DNA of 36,151 nucleotides from positions 1 through 36,151 of the forward strand of contig JAFLRM010000035.1 of NCBI GenBank assembly GCA_022511465.1. The letters run 5' to 3'. Shown one piece after another: positions 1 through 8,836 of the stretch. Made by a program: the position numbers and the translations under genes. Within the stretch, counting starts at the first letter, position 1; every line of letters starts with the position of its first letter. This stretch comes from Acetatifactor sp. (GTDB lineage Bacteria; Bacillota; Clostridia; Lachnospirales; Lachnospiraceae). The notes under the pieces were generated by a model. That model was given only the letters and a program-made list of their open reading frames with translations, was not told where the DNA came from and ran no database searches.

Positions 1-55
<55 letters not shown>

Positions 56-101
56 TTGCCCTCGTGACGGTTCGCGGAGCATTCACGTCACAACATTGCT
101 T

Positions 102-130
102 ATTTTACCCCCTGTTCGATGGATTGTCAA
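102..130 (-). promoter_or_regulatory. Sigma-A promoter of tRNA-Phe
   Basis: On the minus strand there is a perfect -35 TTGACA (125-130), a 17-base spacer and a -10 TAAAAT (102-107). It points at the tRNA and sits between the DUF3810 stop codon and the tRNA. Confidence 0.85.
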
Positions 131-169
131 GTATTTCCACAAAATTTTGCAGTAAAAATATCGCAAAAC

Positions 170-1387
170 CTATTCCGGCACTTCTTCGACATATTGATAG
201 TACTGGAGTAACAATCTCACAACCCGGCTGTAGCTGACAATCCCATCGGACACTCCATGTACCCTTAGACTGGTGTCCAGGAAAACGTCCGTCACCTCTT
301 CCACCGTGTCCGTTTTCAGAAATGCTTTCGCATTGATGCGATCCCACTCCTCCGGAAGCACAAAGACATTGTCCTCCACTACCTGAGGCTCCACCTGGAC
401 CAGAGACACTTCCTCGCAAGCCCGCGCATAAATGTCAGGATCACTTTGGGAAATCCTGTAGATATCATTATTCAGGTAATTAAGTACACTAAGATACCCA
501 CTGTATTGAAAATAAAGATCGTCCGACTGGATGCAGGCCAAATAGCTGATGAAATTTGCCTCATCCTCGTAAATATATCCCCGCAGATGCGCCAGCTCGT
601 GACACAAAGTCTCCGGTTTGTTCATCACATACATTACATCGTTGTAATTAGCCTCCATGGAAAAAGGGAAATAATATCCTTGCATATACTGCTGACACAA
701 GAAGTCAGAGGAAGCAAGCGGCTTCGGCCGCGGATAATAGCCATCCAACCGGGGATAAGTCTGCCCCAGCTTCTGCATGGCGAGAATCGCCTGATCTGCC
801 ATATCCTCATGGATATTGCCGGGATATTGTATCAAACCTCTCTCATCCCGCGCCACAATCTCCGCATAATAATTACATCGCTCCACCACCAGATTTCGGA
901 CCCGAAACAATTCTTCCACAGAGTATTTCCCCGTATCCTCTCCAAAGTAATTCTCAGAGAAGGTGGAAGCATGGTACAAAATAGCGCAGTTTAACGTCAT
1001 GATCAGCCAAACAATAAGCAGAGTCCACGCGAAGAAAAGATAGAACCTCCACATCCACCGGTCAATGCGGCAGCCGTCAGCAGATCTCACCGGTCGAAAC
1101 ACTCGCACCAGCCTGTAATTTCCCCACACAATACCTAACAGAACCGCCGTCACCACCAGCAGCACACCCGCCACGATCAGACCCTCTCCCACAGAGAAAG
1201 GGAAAAGTCCTGTAATTCTTCCATAGGTATTGACCCAGATTGGGAAGACATTGGCAATATAGGCATCACAAAATGCATTGCTGCTCCATGCTAAAATGTT
1301 GAACAGCAACGTGATAAACAGAATGCCTATGTAACAGATCAAACCTTTGTGTCGTTTGAAATGCATTCCTCTGTCAAGCCCTCTCAT
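170..1387 (-). CDS. DUF3810 family membrane protein with HExxH motif
   Basis: A 405-residue protein, membrane-anchored at its N-terminus: three hydrophobic segments lie in about the first 160 residues (near residues 15-35, 55-85 and 125-150), followed by a long soluble domain. That domain carries CHELAHLRG, with H263, E264 and H267 forming a zincin-type HExxH motif; an E/N-rich segment (YEDEANF) follows. This matches DUF3810, a family with unknown substrate; zinc peptidase activity is inferred from the motif only. I chose the ATG at 1387 (MRGLDRG), with AGGAG about 14 bases upstream; an in-frame ATG at 1366 is the alternative. The gene overlaps the end of the MATE gene by 14 bases, which suggests translational coupling. 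No terminator is obvious after the stop. Confidence 0.85.
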   Translation of the reverse strand: MRGLDRGMHFKRHKGLICYIGILFITLLFNILAWSSNAFCDAYIANVFPIWVNTYGRITGLFPFSVGEGLIVAGVLLVVTAVLLGIVWGNYRLVRVFRPVRSADGCRIDRWMWRFYLFFAWTLLIVWLIMTLNCAILYHASTFSENYFGEDTGKYSVEELFRVRNLVVERCNYYAEIVARDERGLIQYPGNIHEDMADQAILAMQKLGQTYPRLDGYYPRPKPLASSDFLCQQYMQGYYFPFSMEANYNDVMYVMNKPETLCHELAHLRGYIYEDEANFISYLACIQSDDLYFQYSGYLSVLNYLNNDIYRISQSDPDIYARACEEVSLVQVEPQVVEDNVFVLPEEWDRINAKAFLKTDTVEEVTDVFLDTSLRVHGVSDGIVSYSRVVRLLLQYYQYVEEVPE

Positions 1388-2798
1388 GTATTTCTGCGTC
1401 TGTCTCCTTTGCCATCTCTGTCTCTTGATCCTTCCGCACTTTAATCTTCGACTTCTTCCAAATTCCCATACGGTACAGCACATACAGGATGACGGAGGAT
1501 ATCCCGTTGCTGACCACCACGGAATACCACACGCTGCGCACGCCCATCTGTAAGATATTTCCACAGAACCATAATGTCAGAAATCGGAAGATCCAGAGCC
1601 TGCTGGCATCCACCGCCATGGTGACTTCCGTGTGTCCTGTTCCCTGAAACAGGCCTGACGTCGCATTGTAAACTCCGTTGGTAAAGCACCAAAATGCCAT
1701 GATGCTGAGGAAATCCGCCGCCATGGCAATCACCTCCGCATCTTCTGAAAAGATGCTCACGATCGCGGTGGATATCATATCTCGCGACAGGATCATGCCA
1801 CCGATAAACAGAAACCCTACTGCGATCCACATGGAGATGCGGTAACCTTTTTCTGCGCGATCCTGCTGCCGGGCGCCGATATTCTGTCCCACGATCGTAG
1901 CCACAGCGGAACCAATACCGTTGGAGGGAAGCGTGATCAGCCCGTTCACTTTGTTGCCAATTCCGTAGGCCGCCATGGCCTGTGTGCCGTAGACGTATAC
2001 ATTCTTACTCATAAGCACAAAGCCCAGCTGCATGGTGCTTCCTCCAATGGCTGTGGGAAGGCCGATCTTCAAGATCAGCTTTATCTTTTCCGCCTGAAAT
2101 TTCATATATCTCCAATTCAATGATACATCATTTTTCGGATTGCACAACAAGGTAAATGCTACCATTGCAGGAACCGCTTTGGCAAAGACGGTGGCAAGAG
2201 CCGCTCCTGCCACGCCCAGATCAAACACCACCATCAGCAAAGGATCCAACACCATATTGAGGGAGATGCCGCCCAGATTCAGGAACATAGGGCGCACCGT
2301 GTCACCCTGCGCCTGATGCACCGCGGAGAAAATATTCACCATGTAGAGAAAAGGCATATCCCAGATCACCATGCGCAGATAGGTATTGGCATGGCGGTAG
2401 GTATCTCCGTCCGCACCCATCCAGTTTACAATTCCGGGAGTTGCAAGAAAACAGATCGCAGCACAGACCAGCGCAAAGAGCATGGCACAGGCAAAAATTT
2501 GGTTTGCCATGGCCTTGGCATCCTCTTTCAGTTTGGCACCGATATACTGCGCGATCAGCACGGAACCGGCCACGGTAATGCCGCTTCCAAAGTTAATGAT
2601 AATATTTTGCACCGGCGTAACCAGATTGATGGCCGCCAGCTGTTCCGTTCCAATCTTGCCCAGCCAGTAGGTGTCGGTCAGATTGTACATGGTCTGCAGA
2701 AAGCTGTTGATCACCACAGGGATAGCCAGCGAAAGAATAGCATGCAGCATATTTCCTTCCAAGATCAGCTGTCTGTTAAATTTCTTTGCTGTTTTCAT
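1374..2798 (-). CDS. MATE family multidrug/cation efflux transporter
   Basis: A 474-residue integral membrane protein with about 12 predicted transmembrane segments in two halves. It opens with a typical MATE start (LILEGNMLHAILSLAIPVV, then NLTDTYWLGKIGTEQLAA), and the second half repeats the pattern (GLPTAIGGSTMQLGF, NGIGSAVATIVGQNIGA). These are hallmarks of the DinF/NorM-like MATE group, which exports drugs or metabolites in exchange for Na+ or H+; the substrate cannot be told from sequence. The C-terminal tail is charged and cytoplasmic. The ribosome site before the ATG is weak (AGGAAAGG, about 13 bases away). It is the first gene of a two-gene unit with the DUF3810 gene. An inverted repeat upstream may be an operator. 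Confidence 0.92.
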   Translation of the reverse strand: MKTAKKFNRQLILEGNMLHAILSLAIPVVINSFLQTMYNLTDTYWLGKIGTEQLAAINLVTPVQNIIINFGSGITVAGSVLIAQYIGAKLKEDAKAMANQIFACAMLFALVCAAICFLATPGIVNWMGADGDTYRHANTYLRMVIWDMPFLYMVNIFSAVHQAQGDTVRPMFLNLGGISLNMVLDPLLMVVFDLGVAGAALATVFAKAVPAMVAFTLLCNPKNDVSLNWRYMKFQAEKIKLILKIGLPTAIGGSTMQLGFVLMSKNVYVYGTQAMAAYGIGNKVNGLITLPSNGIGSAVATIVGQNIGARQQDRAEKGYRISMWIAVGFLFIGGMILSRDMISTAIVSIFSEDAEVIAMAADFLSIMAFWCFTNGVYNATSGLFQGTGHTEVTMAVDASRLWIFRFLTLWFCGNILQMGVRSVWYSVVVSNGISSVILYVLYRMGIWKKSKIKVRKDQETEMAKETDAEIHERA

Positions 2799-2852
2799 AT
2801 GGACTAGAATACCTTTCCTATTACGATCTTCATTACAGTCCTATTCTATCGC

Positions 2853-2892
2853 AAAAATACAGTGTTTTCCACATGAAAATTGCTGTATTTTT
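2853..2892. promoter_or_regulatory. Inverted repeat upstream of the MATE gene, possible operator
   Basis: AAAAATACAG (2853-2862) and CTGTATTTTT (2883-2892) are exact reverse complements separated by 20 bases, about 55 bases before the MATE start. The position would suit a repressor site or leader hairpin. No clear -35/-10 pair was found beside it. The nearby words CTATCGCAAAAA at about 2846 and 2914 are also repeated. Function is inference. Confidence 0.4.
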
Positions 2893-2920
2893 CATAAATT
2901 ACAGTTTTTTTTGCTATCGC

Positions 2921-2968
2921 AAAAAACTGCCTATCTGAGCAGAAACTCACTTCTGCTCAGATAGGCAG
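2921..2968 (-). terminator. Rho-independent terminator of glgB
   Basis: A perfect 18-bp stem (2927-2944 with 2951-2968) closes a 6-base loop and is followed on the minus strand by six T residues (2921-2926). It lies about 26 bases past the glgB stop codon and insulates the MATE unit from it. Confidence 0.93.
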
Positions 2969-2994
2969 CTTTTCATTTTCTGATCTTTTCACAC

Positions 2995-4905
2995 CTAGAA
3001 CACATACACTGCTGCGCAGTAAGGAGGCAGATCCAATACCACGGCATAGTCATGATAATGACTTTCCTTCTTCACCGCGCTGAGCTCTGCGGGCAGTTCG
3101 TTGCCCCAGCCGCCGAAACGCTCCTCATCACTGTTTAAGAGCAGCTTATATTTTTTCTTTGCGGGAACCGGCACCTCATAGTTCTCCCACTTCATCGGTG
3201 TCAAGTTCATCACAAAGAGCAGACTGTTCTTGCCGGTGGAATCCTTTCTCACAAAGGAGTATACACTTCTGTCTGCGTCGTCCGCGTTCATCCACTCAAA
3301 GCCGTCCCAGCTGTTGTCAAACTCATACAATGCAGGATATTTGCGATAAAGCTTCAAAAGCTCTTTCACATAATCATGCATACCCAGATTGTTCTTCTCT
3401 CCCAGGAGATACCAATCCAGCTCTCTGGCCTCGCTCCACTCTCTCTCCTGTCCGAAATCCTGTCCCATGAACAAAAGCTTCTTGCCACAGTGACCGAACA
3501 TATAAGTATAACCCACGCGGAGGTTCGCGTACTTATCCACTGTATATCCGGGCATCTTATTCACCATGGAACACTTCAAATGTACCACCTCGTCGTGGGA
3601 CAGAGGCAGGATATAATTCTCACTGGAGTTGTAGCTCATGGCAAAGGTCATTGCGTAGTGATTTCCCTTGCGGTAAACGGGATCCAGCTTCATGTAATCG
3701 CAGAAATCATGCATCCAGCCCATATTCCATTTGAAAGCAAAACCCAGACCTTCTCCGCCGACGTCGCAGGTGACACCGGGCCACGCGGTGGACTCCTCGG
3801 CAATGGTCAGGAAACCGGGATAGGTTCCTCTCACTACAGAATTCATGTGCTTGAAAAACTCAATCGCTTCCAAATTCTGGTTTCCGCCGTACTTGTTGGC
3901 TACCCACTGACCGCTCTGTTTGCCGTAGTCCAAATAGAGCATGGAAGCCACAGCGTCCACACGGATGCCGTCCACATGAAATTCTCTCAGCCAGAACAAC
4001 ACGTTGGCAATGAGGAAATTCTTCACCTCCGGCTTGCCGTAATTAAAGATTTTCGTACCCCAATCGGGATGCTCACCCAGACGGGGATCGGGATGCTCGT
4101 AGATACACTGTCCGTCAAACTCTGCCAACCCATGGGCATCCCTTGCAAAATGGGCAGGTACCCAATCTAAGATCACGCCGACGCCGGCCTTATGTAACTC
4201 ATTGACCAAATACATGAAATCCTTTGGTGTGCCGTAGCGCGATGTGGGCGCATAAAAACCGGTCACCTGATAGCCCCAGGATCCGTCAAAGGGATGCTCC
4301 GCAATTCCCATCAGCTCCACATGGGTGTACTTCATTTCCTTTAAGTATTCCACAATCTTCTTGGCAAATTCCCGGTAGTTGTAGAAGCCCTCTTCGGTTC
4401 CGTTGTCGGGATGCTTCATAAAGGAACCTATGTGACACTCATAGATGGCCATGGGCTCCTTATTCATATCTTTCTTGTCCCGCTCCTCCATCCACTTGCT
4501 GTCTTTCCACGCAAAACCTGACAAATCTGTCACAACGGATGCGGTTCCGGGGCGGTACTCCGCCTGATTGGCGTAGGGATCTGCCTTGTAAAGCTTCCTG
4601 CCGTCCTGAGTGGTGATAAGGTATTTGTACAATTCTCCCTCACCTACACCGGGAATAAAGCAGCTCCAAATACCGATCTCTCCCAGCTTTTCCATGGGAT
4701 GCGCTTCTTCGTTCCAGTCGTTGAAATTTCCAACCACATGCACGGCTTCCGCATTGGGCGCCCACACTGCGAAGAAAGTTCCCTTCTTGCCTTTTTCCTC
4801 AGATAGATGCGCACCCAACTTTTGATAAATATCGTAGTGGGTACCCTGACCAAACAGGTACAAGTCATCCTCTGAAATAAACACTTTCGCTTTTGTCTTT
4901 GCCAT
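2995..4905 (-). CDS. glgB: 1,4-alpha-glucan branching enzyme
   Basis: 636 residues, cytosolic. It cuts alpha-1,4-glucan chains and re-attaches them by alpha-1,6 links in glycogen synthesis. The N-terminal CBM48 module shows AVWAPNAEAVHVVGNFNDWN. The GH13 barrel has all conserved regions: DWVPAHFARDAHGL, GIRVDAVASMLYLDY with nucleophile Asp317, the acid/base segment AEESTAWPG, and LPLSHDEVVH. The C-terminal beta domain ends at VYVF. Length fits short (GH13_9) bacterial GlgB. The start has a strong AGGGAGGGAAGG site. It follows the TPR/AAA-like gene by 15 bases and probably shares its promoter; no other glycogen gene is in the window. A strong terminator follows. Confidence 0.97.
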   Translation of the reverse strand: MAKTKAKVFISEDDLYLFGQGTHYDIYQKLGAHLSEEKGKKGTFFAVWAPNAEAVHVVGNFNDWNEEAHPMEKLGEIGIWSCFIPGVGEGELYKYLITTQDGRKLYKADPYANQAEYRPGTASVVTDLSGFAWKDSKWMEERDKKDMNKEPMAIYECHIGSFMKHPDNGTEEGFYNYREFAKKIVEYLKEMKYTHVELMGIAEHPFDGSWGYQVTGFYAPTSRYGTPKDFMYLVNELHKAGVGVILDWVPAHFARDAHGLAEFDGQCIYEHPDPRLGEHPDWGTKIFNYGKPEVKNFLIANVLFWLREFHVDGIRVDAVASMLYLDYGKQSGQWVANKYGGNQNLEAIEFFKHMNSVVRGTYPGFLTIAEESTAWPGVTCDVGGEGLGFAFKWNMGWMHDFCDYMKLDPVYRKGNHYAMTFAMSYNSSENYILPLSHDEVVHLKCSMVNKMPGYTVDKYANLRVGYTYMFGHCGKKLLFMGQDFGQEREWSEARELDWYLLGEKNNLGMHDYVKELLKLYRKYPALYEFDNSWDGFEWMNADDADRSVYSFVRKDSTGKNSLLFVMNLTPMKWENYEVPVPAKKKYKLLLNSDEERFGGWGNELPAELSAVKKESHYHDYAVVLDLPPYCAAVYVF

Positions 4906-4920
4906 AAAACCTTCCCTCCC

Positions 4921-7821
4921 TTAAGCAAAATCTTTTTCACTTAAAATAATCATATCTTCCTCGTCATAACGTTTTGCCATCAACACGTCTAAGAAGTGTT
5001 TGAACGATTTACGATTTGCGTGGCGGATCGCATCGTCCACAATCTTTTTCACTTCCACCACAGTGACTACATGATCAATAGTCTGCCGCTCCTCAATTCG
5101 GGTGTGCAGGGCCAAAATACCAAGCTCGTCAATGGAGTACTCCATCTCTTTGGCATACTTTCTGCCAAAAGACACCAATGTGTCATTGCTCAGTGCCTCC
5201 ACGTCCATGCGGGCATTGAAGCAGCCTGCAAGCTCCTTTGCCTGTGACAAGAAACGATCCATCGCTTTCTTGGTGTCTTCCAAGATTATGATGATCCCCT
5301 GATGATCCTGCTGCAGGGACTTATTCAGCTCCTCTGCCGTCTCATCTGTCATCTGGGAGGCATACTGAATGATCAGGGCTCCGTTTGCGAGTTGTTCCAC
5401 AGTCTCTGCCACATTTTTGTTGTTCAGCGAACTGCCGGAAACCTTCGCCACCTTTCCGGAGAAATTGCTGTCCATCATCTTCACTTCACGTACAAGGTTC
5501 TTGGCCAGCGTCAGGGTATCCATACCCTCCTCACCGGTGATGATGACATTGCCTGTGTAGGCCGCCATGCTAACATTGTCGATGACACCCACCAACTGCT
5601 CTCTGGCTGATCGGCTCTGCACGAAAGGAGCAAAAAGTTCTTTCTCCTCTCTGGTCAAAGCGCGGACGGCAGACTTGCCTTTCTCTGGTTCCGGTTCTAT
5701 ATCAACAGCCTCTTCTGCTGCTTCCTCCGACACGGGCTCCTCCTCGGCCTCCGGCTCCTCAGTTTCCTCTAAAGCCTCGGCCTCCGGCGGGCTCTCCTCC
5801 TCGGGCTCCTCTGCAGTGTCCTCCTCCGGCGGGCTCTCCTCTTCGAACTCCTCTACAATCTCATCCTCCGGCGGGCTCTCCTCTTCAAACTCCTCTGCAG
5901 TGTCCTCCTCTGTGATCTCTTCCGGCTCTATGTCTGCAGGTTCTTCCTCCAATTCTTCGAAGAGTTCTTCCTCTATAGAATCTTCAGTTTCCCTCACAAT
6001 GTTCGCCTCACCAGCGATCGCTGCCTCGCCAAAGGCCTCCACCAGAAGCGCTTTCTCCAGCTCGCTGAGATTCTCCTCCGCAGGCTCGTCAATCTCCTCC
6101 AATTCCTCCACCTCGTCGGTATCGGTAATCTCGTCATTCCCTTCGGGCTCTTCCTGCTCCTCGGAAGTCACATCGCTCTCCAACTGTTCCAAAAGACCGT
6201 CTCTCACGGATGCCTCAAACTCGGTGAACATATCACCGGTCTGCTCCATGACGCGCTTTCTGACCTCTTCCTTGCGGCGCTCCTCGCTCTCTCTCTTCAT
6301 GTTCTCCCACTCTGCGAGGATATCCTGTATATTCATCTGTCCGGTGATCTGTTTCTCAACATTGGTATCTTCCGGCACCACTAAACTAATCTGACCATCT
6401 GATTCCTGCGACAACACTCCCGCAAGTTCCTTGGGCGGCTCTGCATTCATAGCCAGGCGGATTGCCTCCTCCATGGCTGTCCTGCGAGAATCCTCCTGCA
6501 TTGTTTGTTCCATCGGCGAAGTCTGTCTGCGAAGATTCTCCTGCTGCAGTTCCCGCATAACAATCTCCGCGGTAGTATCTCCAACCGGCTCCTCACTCTC
6601 TTCGAGTGTCTCCTCAGCGCCATCCTCCTCATCCGAATCTATATCTATAAAAACCTCACTTCTGTCCTCGCGCTCCTTCTCCAACATCTGGTTTGCAATG
6701 ACATTGATCTCGCCGGTCTCTCCAAAAAAGACCTCTGATCCTTCCATCTCCTCCGGCTCATCTTCCGGAATCAGATCCTCCTCATCCACTTCCTCAATCT
6801 GTGGATAATCCAAAGACTCCGTATCCATCTCTAGCATAGGGGCCACGATCGCCTTAGTGATGACATTGCTCTGATCGGTCTTCGGCTCCTCGTCAAGCAC
6901 CTCCTTCAGCCCCGCTGCCAGTTCTGCCTGAAGATTCAGGGTGTTGTATTGTCCCATATCCATGGTCTTCACATGGATATCAAATTCCTCTTTCGCCTTC
7001 TGAGGCAAAACGGGTTCGTAGACTTTTGTGTCTCCCGCCTCAATATCTGGCAGAATCTCCTCGGTCTCGACAGGATATCCCGGCACATCCATCTGCAGTT
7101 CCGAATAATACTCCTGTGCATCTTCCTCCTCGGCAGATTCCCAGCTTTCCTCCGGCACCTCCTCAGCCTCCGGCTGTACGCTCTCCTGCACTTCTCTCTC
7201 AGGCGCAGGGTCAAAGCGATGATCATACATCTCCTGTTGACTGGCACTCAGAGGTTGGTGAAGCATTTTAAGTTCCATCGCTTTCACCACGTACTTACCT
7301 TCACCAAACCACAGGATCAGCTCGTCGCACTCCTCCACACAGCGGGTCGCAAGGCCTACTCTGTGATATAGGTACGCCAGCTCATACGCCCACTTCTCAC
7401 GGTAGTCACGCTTCTTTAACTCTTCCAAAACAGCGATACGCTCCTCCAGACTTACATCCTGTGCCTCGTATAGCTTATACTGCAAAATATAACGACCAGG
7501 GTCTTTGGGCGCAACCTGTACAAATTCCTTGTAGTATTCCACTGCCTGCACAAACTCCTCTGTCTTGATCGACAGCTCACACAAAGAGTAGCAGATAGTC
7601 CTTCCGCCCGGTCTGCGCTCATATGCCAGTAAAAGCATATCTCTGGCATCCTCATATCTCCGGTTGATCTTATATAAATCGCTGATAGTGCAGAGCATCA
7701 TAACACTCTTGACCCGCCGCCAATCAATGGTGTCCGCAATCTCTGCCGCCTGTGTATACTCGCCCTTTGCAATCAACTCTTTTATCTCATCCGCTCTTAC
7801 TTTATATTCAAATTTATCCAA
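4921..7821 (-). CDS. TPR protein with long acidic linker and degenerate AAA+-like C-terminal domain
   Basis: 966 residues, no signal peptide or membrane segment. Residues about 1-200 are helical TPR-like repeats ([44 protein letters not shown]). Residues about 210-720 are a Glu/Asp/Ser/Pro-rich, probably disordered linker with a 14-residue tandem repeat. Residues about 725-960 resemble an AAA+ module of the CbbX/SpoVK kind: a helical entry, [11 protein letters not shown] at the Walker A place (G763) and ALIIQYAS at the Walker B place. The Walker A lysine and Walker B Asp-Glu are missing (Gln819-Tyr820 instead), so ATP hydrolysis is unlikely. The start is TTG at 7821, with AAAGGA about 10 bases upstream. 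It leads glgB by 15 bases. A scaffold role is inference; I know no characterised member. Confidence 0.85.
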   Translation of the reverse strand: MDKFEYKVRADEIKELIAKGEYTQAAEIADTIDWRRVKSVMMLCTISDLYKINRRYEDARDMLLLAYERRPGGRTICYSLCELSIKTEEFVQAVEYYKEFVQVAPKDPGRYILQYKLYEAQDVSLEERIAVLEELKKRDYREKWAYELAYLYHRVGLATRCVEECDELILWFGEGKYVVKAMELKMLHQPLSASQQEMYDHRFDPAPEREVQESVQPEAEEVPEESWESAEEEDAQEYYSELQMDVPGYPVETEEILPDIEAGDTKVYEPVLPQKAKEEFDIHVKTMDMGQYNTLNLQAELAAGLKEVLDEEPKTDQSNVITKAIVAPMLEMDTESLDYPQIEEVDEEDLIPEDEPEEMEGSEVFFGETGEINVIANQMLEKEREDRSEVFIDIDSDEEDGAEETLEESEEPVGDTTAEIVMRELQQENLRRQTSPMEQTMQEDSRRTAMEEAIRLAMNAEPPKELAGVLSQESDGQISLVVPEDTNVEKQITGQMNIQDILAEWENMKRESEERRKEEVRKRVMEQTGDMFTEFEASVRDGLLEQLESDVTSEEQEEPEGNDEITDTDEVEELEEIDEPAEENLSELEKALLVEAFGEAAIAGEANIVRETEDSIEEELFEELEEEPADIEPEEITEEDTAEEFEEESPPEDEIVEEFEEESPPEEDTAEEPEEESPPEAEALEETEEPEAEEEPVSEEAAEEAVDIEPEPEKGKSAVRALTREEKELFAPFVQSRSAREQLVGVIDNVSMAAYTGNVIITGEEGMDTLTLAKNLVREVKMMDSNFSGKVAKVSGSSLNNKNVAETVEQLANGALIIQYASQMTDETAEELNKSLQQDHQGIIIILEDTKKAMDRFLSQAKELAGCFNARMDVEALSNDTLVSFGRKYAKEMEYSIDELGILALHTRIEERQTIDHVVTVVEVKKIVDDAIRHANRKSFKHFLDVLMAKRYDEEDMIILSEKDFA
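5781..5912. repeat. 42-bp in-frame tandem repeats (14-residue EEESPPE unit)
   Basis: The 19-base word starting CCTCCGGCGGGCTC occurs at 5781, 5823 and 5865, exactly 42 bases apart, and a second word (CTGCAGTGTCCTCCTC) recurs 84 bases apart. They encode EEESPPE(D/E/A) units inside the acidic linker. This looks like recent expansion by slippage or unequal recombination, and unit number may differ among strains. Confidence 0.85.
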
Positions 7822-7873
7822 AGTATCCGCTTCCTTTACTAATCATTCGTCATGGGCTTCACTATTACACTTT

Positions 7874-7903
7874 AGTTTATCATAATACGTATACATATGT
7901 CAA
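7874..7903 (-). promoter_or_regulatory. Sigma-A promoter of the TPR/AAA-like gene and glgB
   Basis: On the minus strand, TTGACA (7898-7903), an 18-base spacer and TAAACT (7874-7879) lie about 55 bases before the TTG start. The -35 is perfect and the -10 matches 4 of 6. The spacer contains the palindromic words CATATG and ATACGTAT, which may be incidental. Confidence 0.6.
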
Positions 7904-7943
7904 AAATAAACCCTTAAAAAAATATGACTTTTTTGTATCATTT

Positions 7944-8798
7944 TTACAGCAGATCACTCAACCTTGCAAACTGCTCCAATGTAAAGGTCTCCCCCCGCAC
8001 CGTGGCGGAAAGTCCCATCTCCTCCAAAACCTGCGTCACCCGCTCCCTTGTGACCCCAAGACCGGCTGCATTGGCCAGACCGTTGGCCAGCGTCTTGCGC
8101 CGCTGATTAAAAGAGGCTCTGATCAGCGCAAACATCTTCCGCTCGTCATTCACCTGCACCGGCGGTTCCTCATAGCGGGTCAGGCGAATTACTGCGCTTC
8201 CCACGTTCGGCCTGGGGATAAAACAGTTGGGTGGTACGTTGGCCACGATCTCAGGGTTGGCGTAATATTGCACTGCCAGAGACAGCGCGCCGTACTCTTT
8301 CGTGCCCGGACCCACCTGCATGCGCTCCGCAACCTCTTTCTGCACCATGATCGTGATGCTCTTTAAAGGCACGCGGCTCTCCAGCAGGCTCATAATAATG
8401 GGCGTTGTAATGTAATAGGGAAGGTTGGCCACCACCTTGATGGGCCTGCCCCCGTTTCGTTCCTTCACCAGCTGCCCGATATCCACTTTCAAAATATCCG
8501 CATTGATGATGACCACATTTTTATATGCAGACAGGGTATCCTGAAGTATCGGGATCAATGCCCGATCGATCTCCACGGCCACCACCTCTCTGGCTCGCTC
8601 CGCCAGATACTGGGTCATAGTGCCGATGCCCGGCCCAATCTCCAGCACGCAATCACCCTCCGTAATCTGCGCCGCATCCACAATTCGCTCCAGCACGGAG
8701 GGATCGATCAGGAAATTTTGGCCGAATTTCTTTTGAAAATTAAAATGGTATTTTTGTAATATCGCAATGGTACTTTGAGGGTTTCCCAGTTCTGCCAT
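7944..8798 (-). CDS. rsmA: 16S rRNA (adenine1518-N6/adenine1519-N6)-dimethyltransferase
   Basis: 284 residues, cytosolic. It dimethylates two adjacent adenines in the 3' hairpin of 16S rRNA during small-subunit maturation, using S-adenosylmethionine. Seen: the entry FQKKFGQNFLID, the SAM site VLEIGPGIGTMTQYLAERA, the acidic second strand VVAVEID, and the catalytic NLPYYITTPIIM. The tail IRASFNQRRKTLANGL is typical of KsgA. The start at 8798 (MAELGN) has GGAGG 5 bases upstream; an ATG at 8810 is an alternative. It is 38 bases after the DHHW gene and may be cotranscribed with it, as no terminator is seen between them. Confidence 0.96.
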   Translation of the reverse strand: MAELGNPQSTIAILQKYHFNFQKKFGQNFLIDPSVLERIVDAAQITEGDCVLEIGPGIGTMTQYLAERAREVVAVEIDRALIPILQDTLSAYKNVVIINADILKVDIGQLVKERNGGRPIKVVANLPYYITTPIIMSLLESRVPLKSITIMVQKEVAERMQVGPGTKEYGALSLAVQYYANPEIVANVPPNCFIPRPNVGSAVIRLTRYEEPPVQVNDERKMFALIRASFNQRRKTLANGLANAAGLGVTRERVTQVLEEMGLSATVRGETFTLEQFARLSDLL

Positions 8799-8836
8799 TT
8801 TATCCTCCATTTTGCGAAATGCGAGGTGTCAGTACA

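Noticed and set aside
3376..4170. 264-residue plus-strand frame
   Set aside because: Lies opposite the conserved glgB core; no domain, no ribosome site.
5567..6394. Long Ser-rich open frame on the plus strand (275 residues)
   Set aside because: It is the exact antisense of the Glu-rich linker of the TPR/AAA-like protein; CTC/TCC codons opposite GAG/GGA give serine runs. No ribosome site.
7911..7965. Terminator after rsmA (AT-rich ATGA/TCAT with T-run)
   Set aside because: Stem is only about four bases with poor extension; too weak to call.
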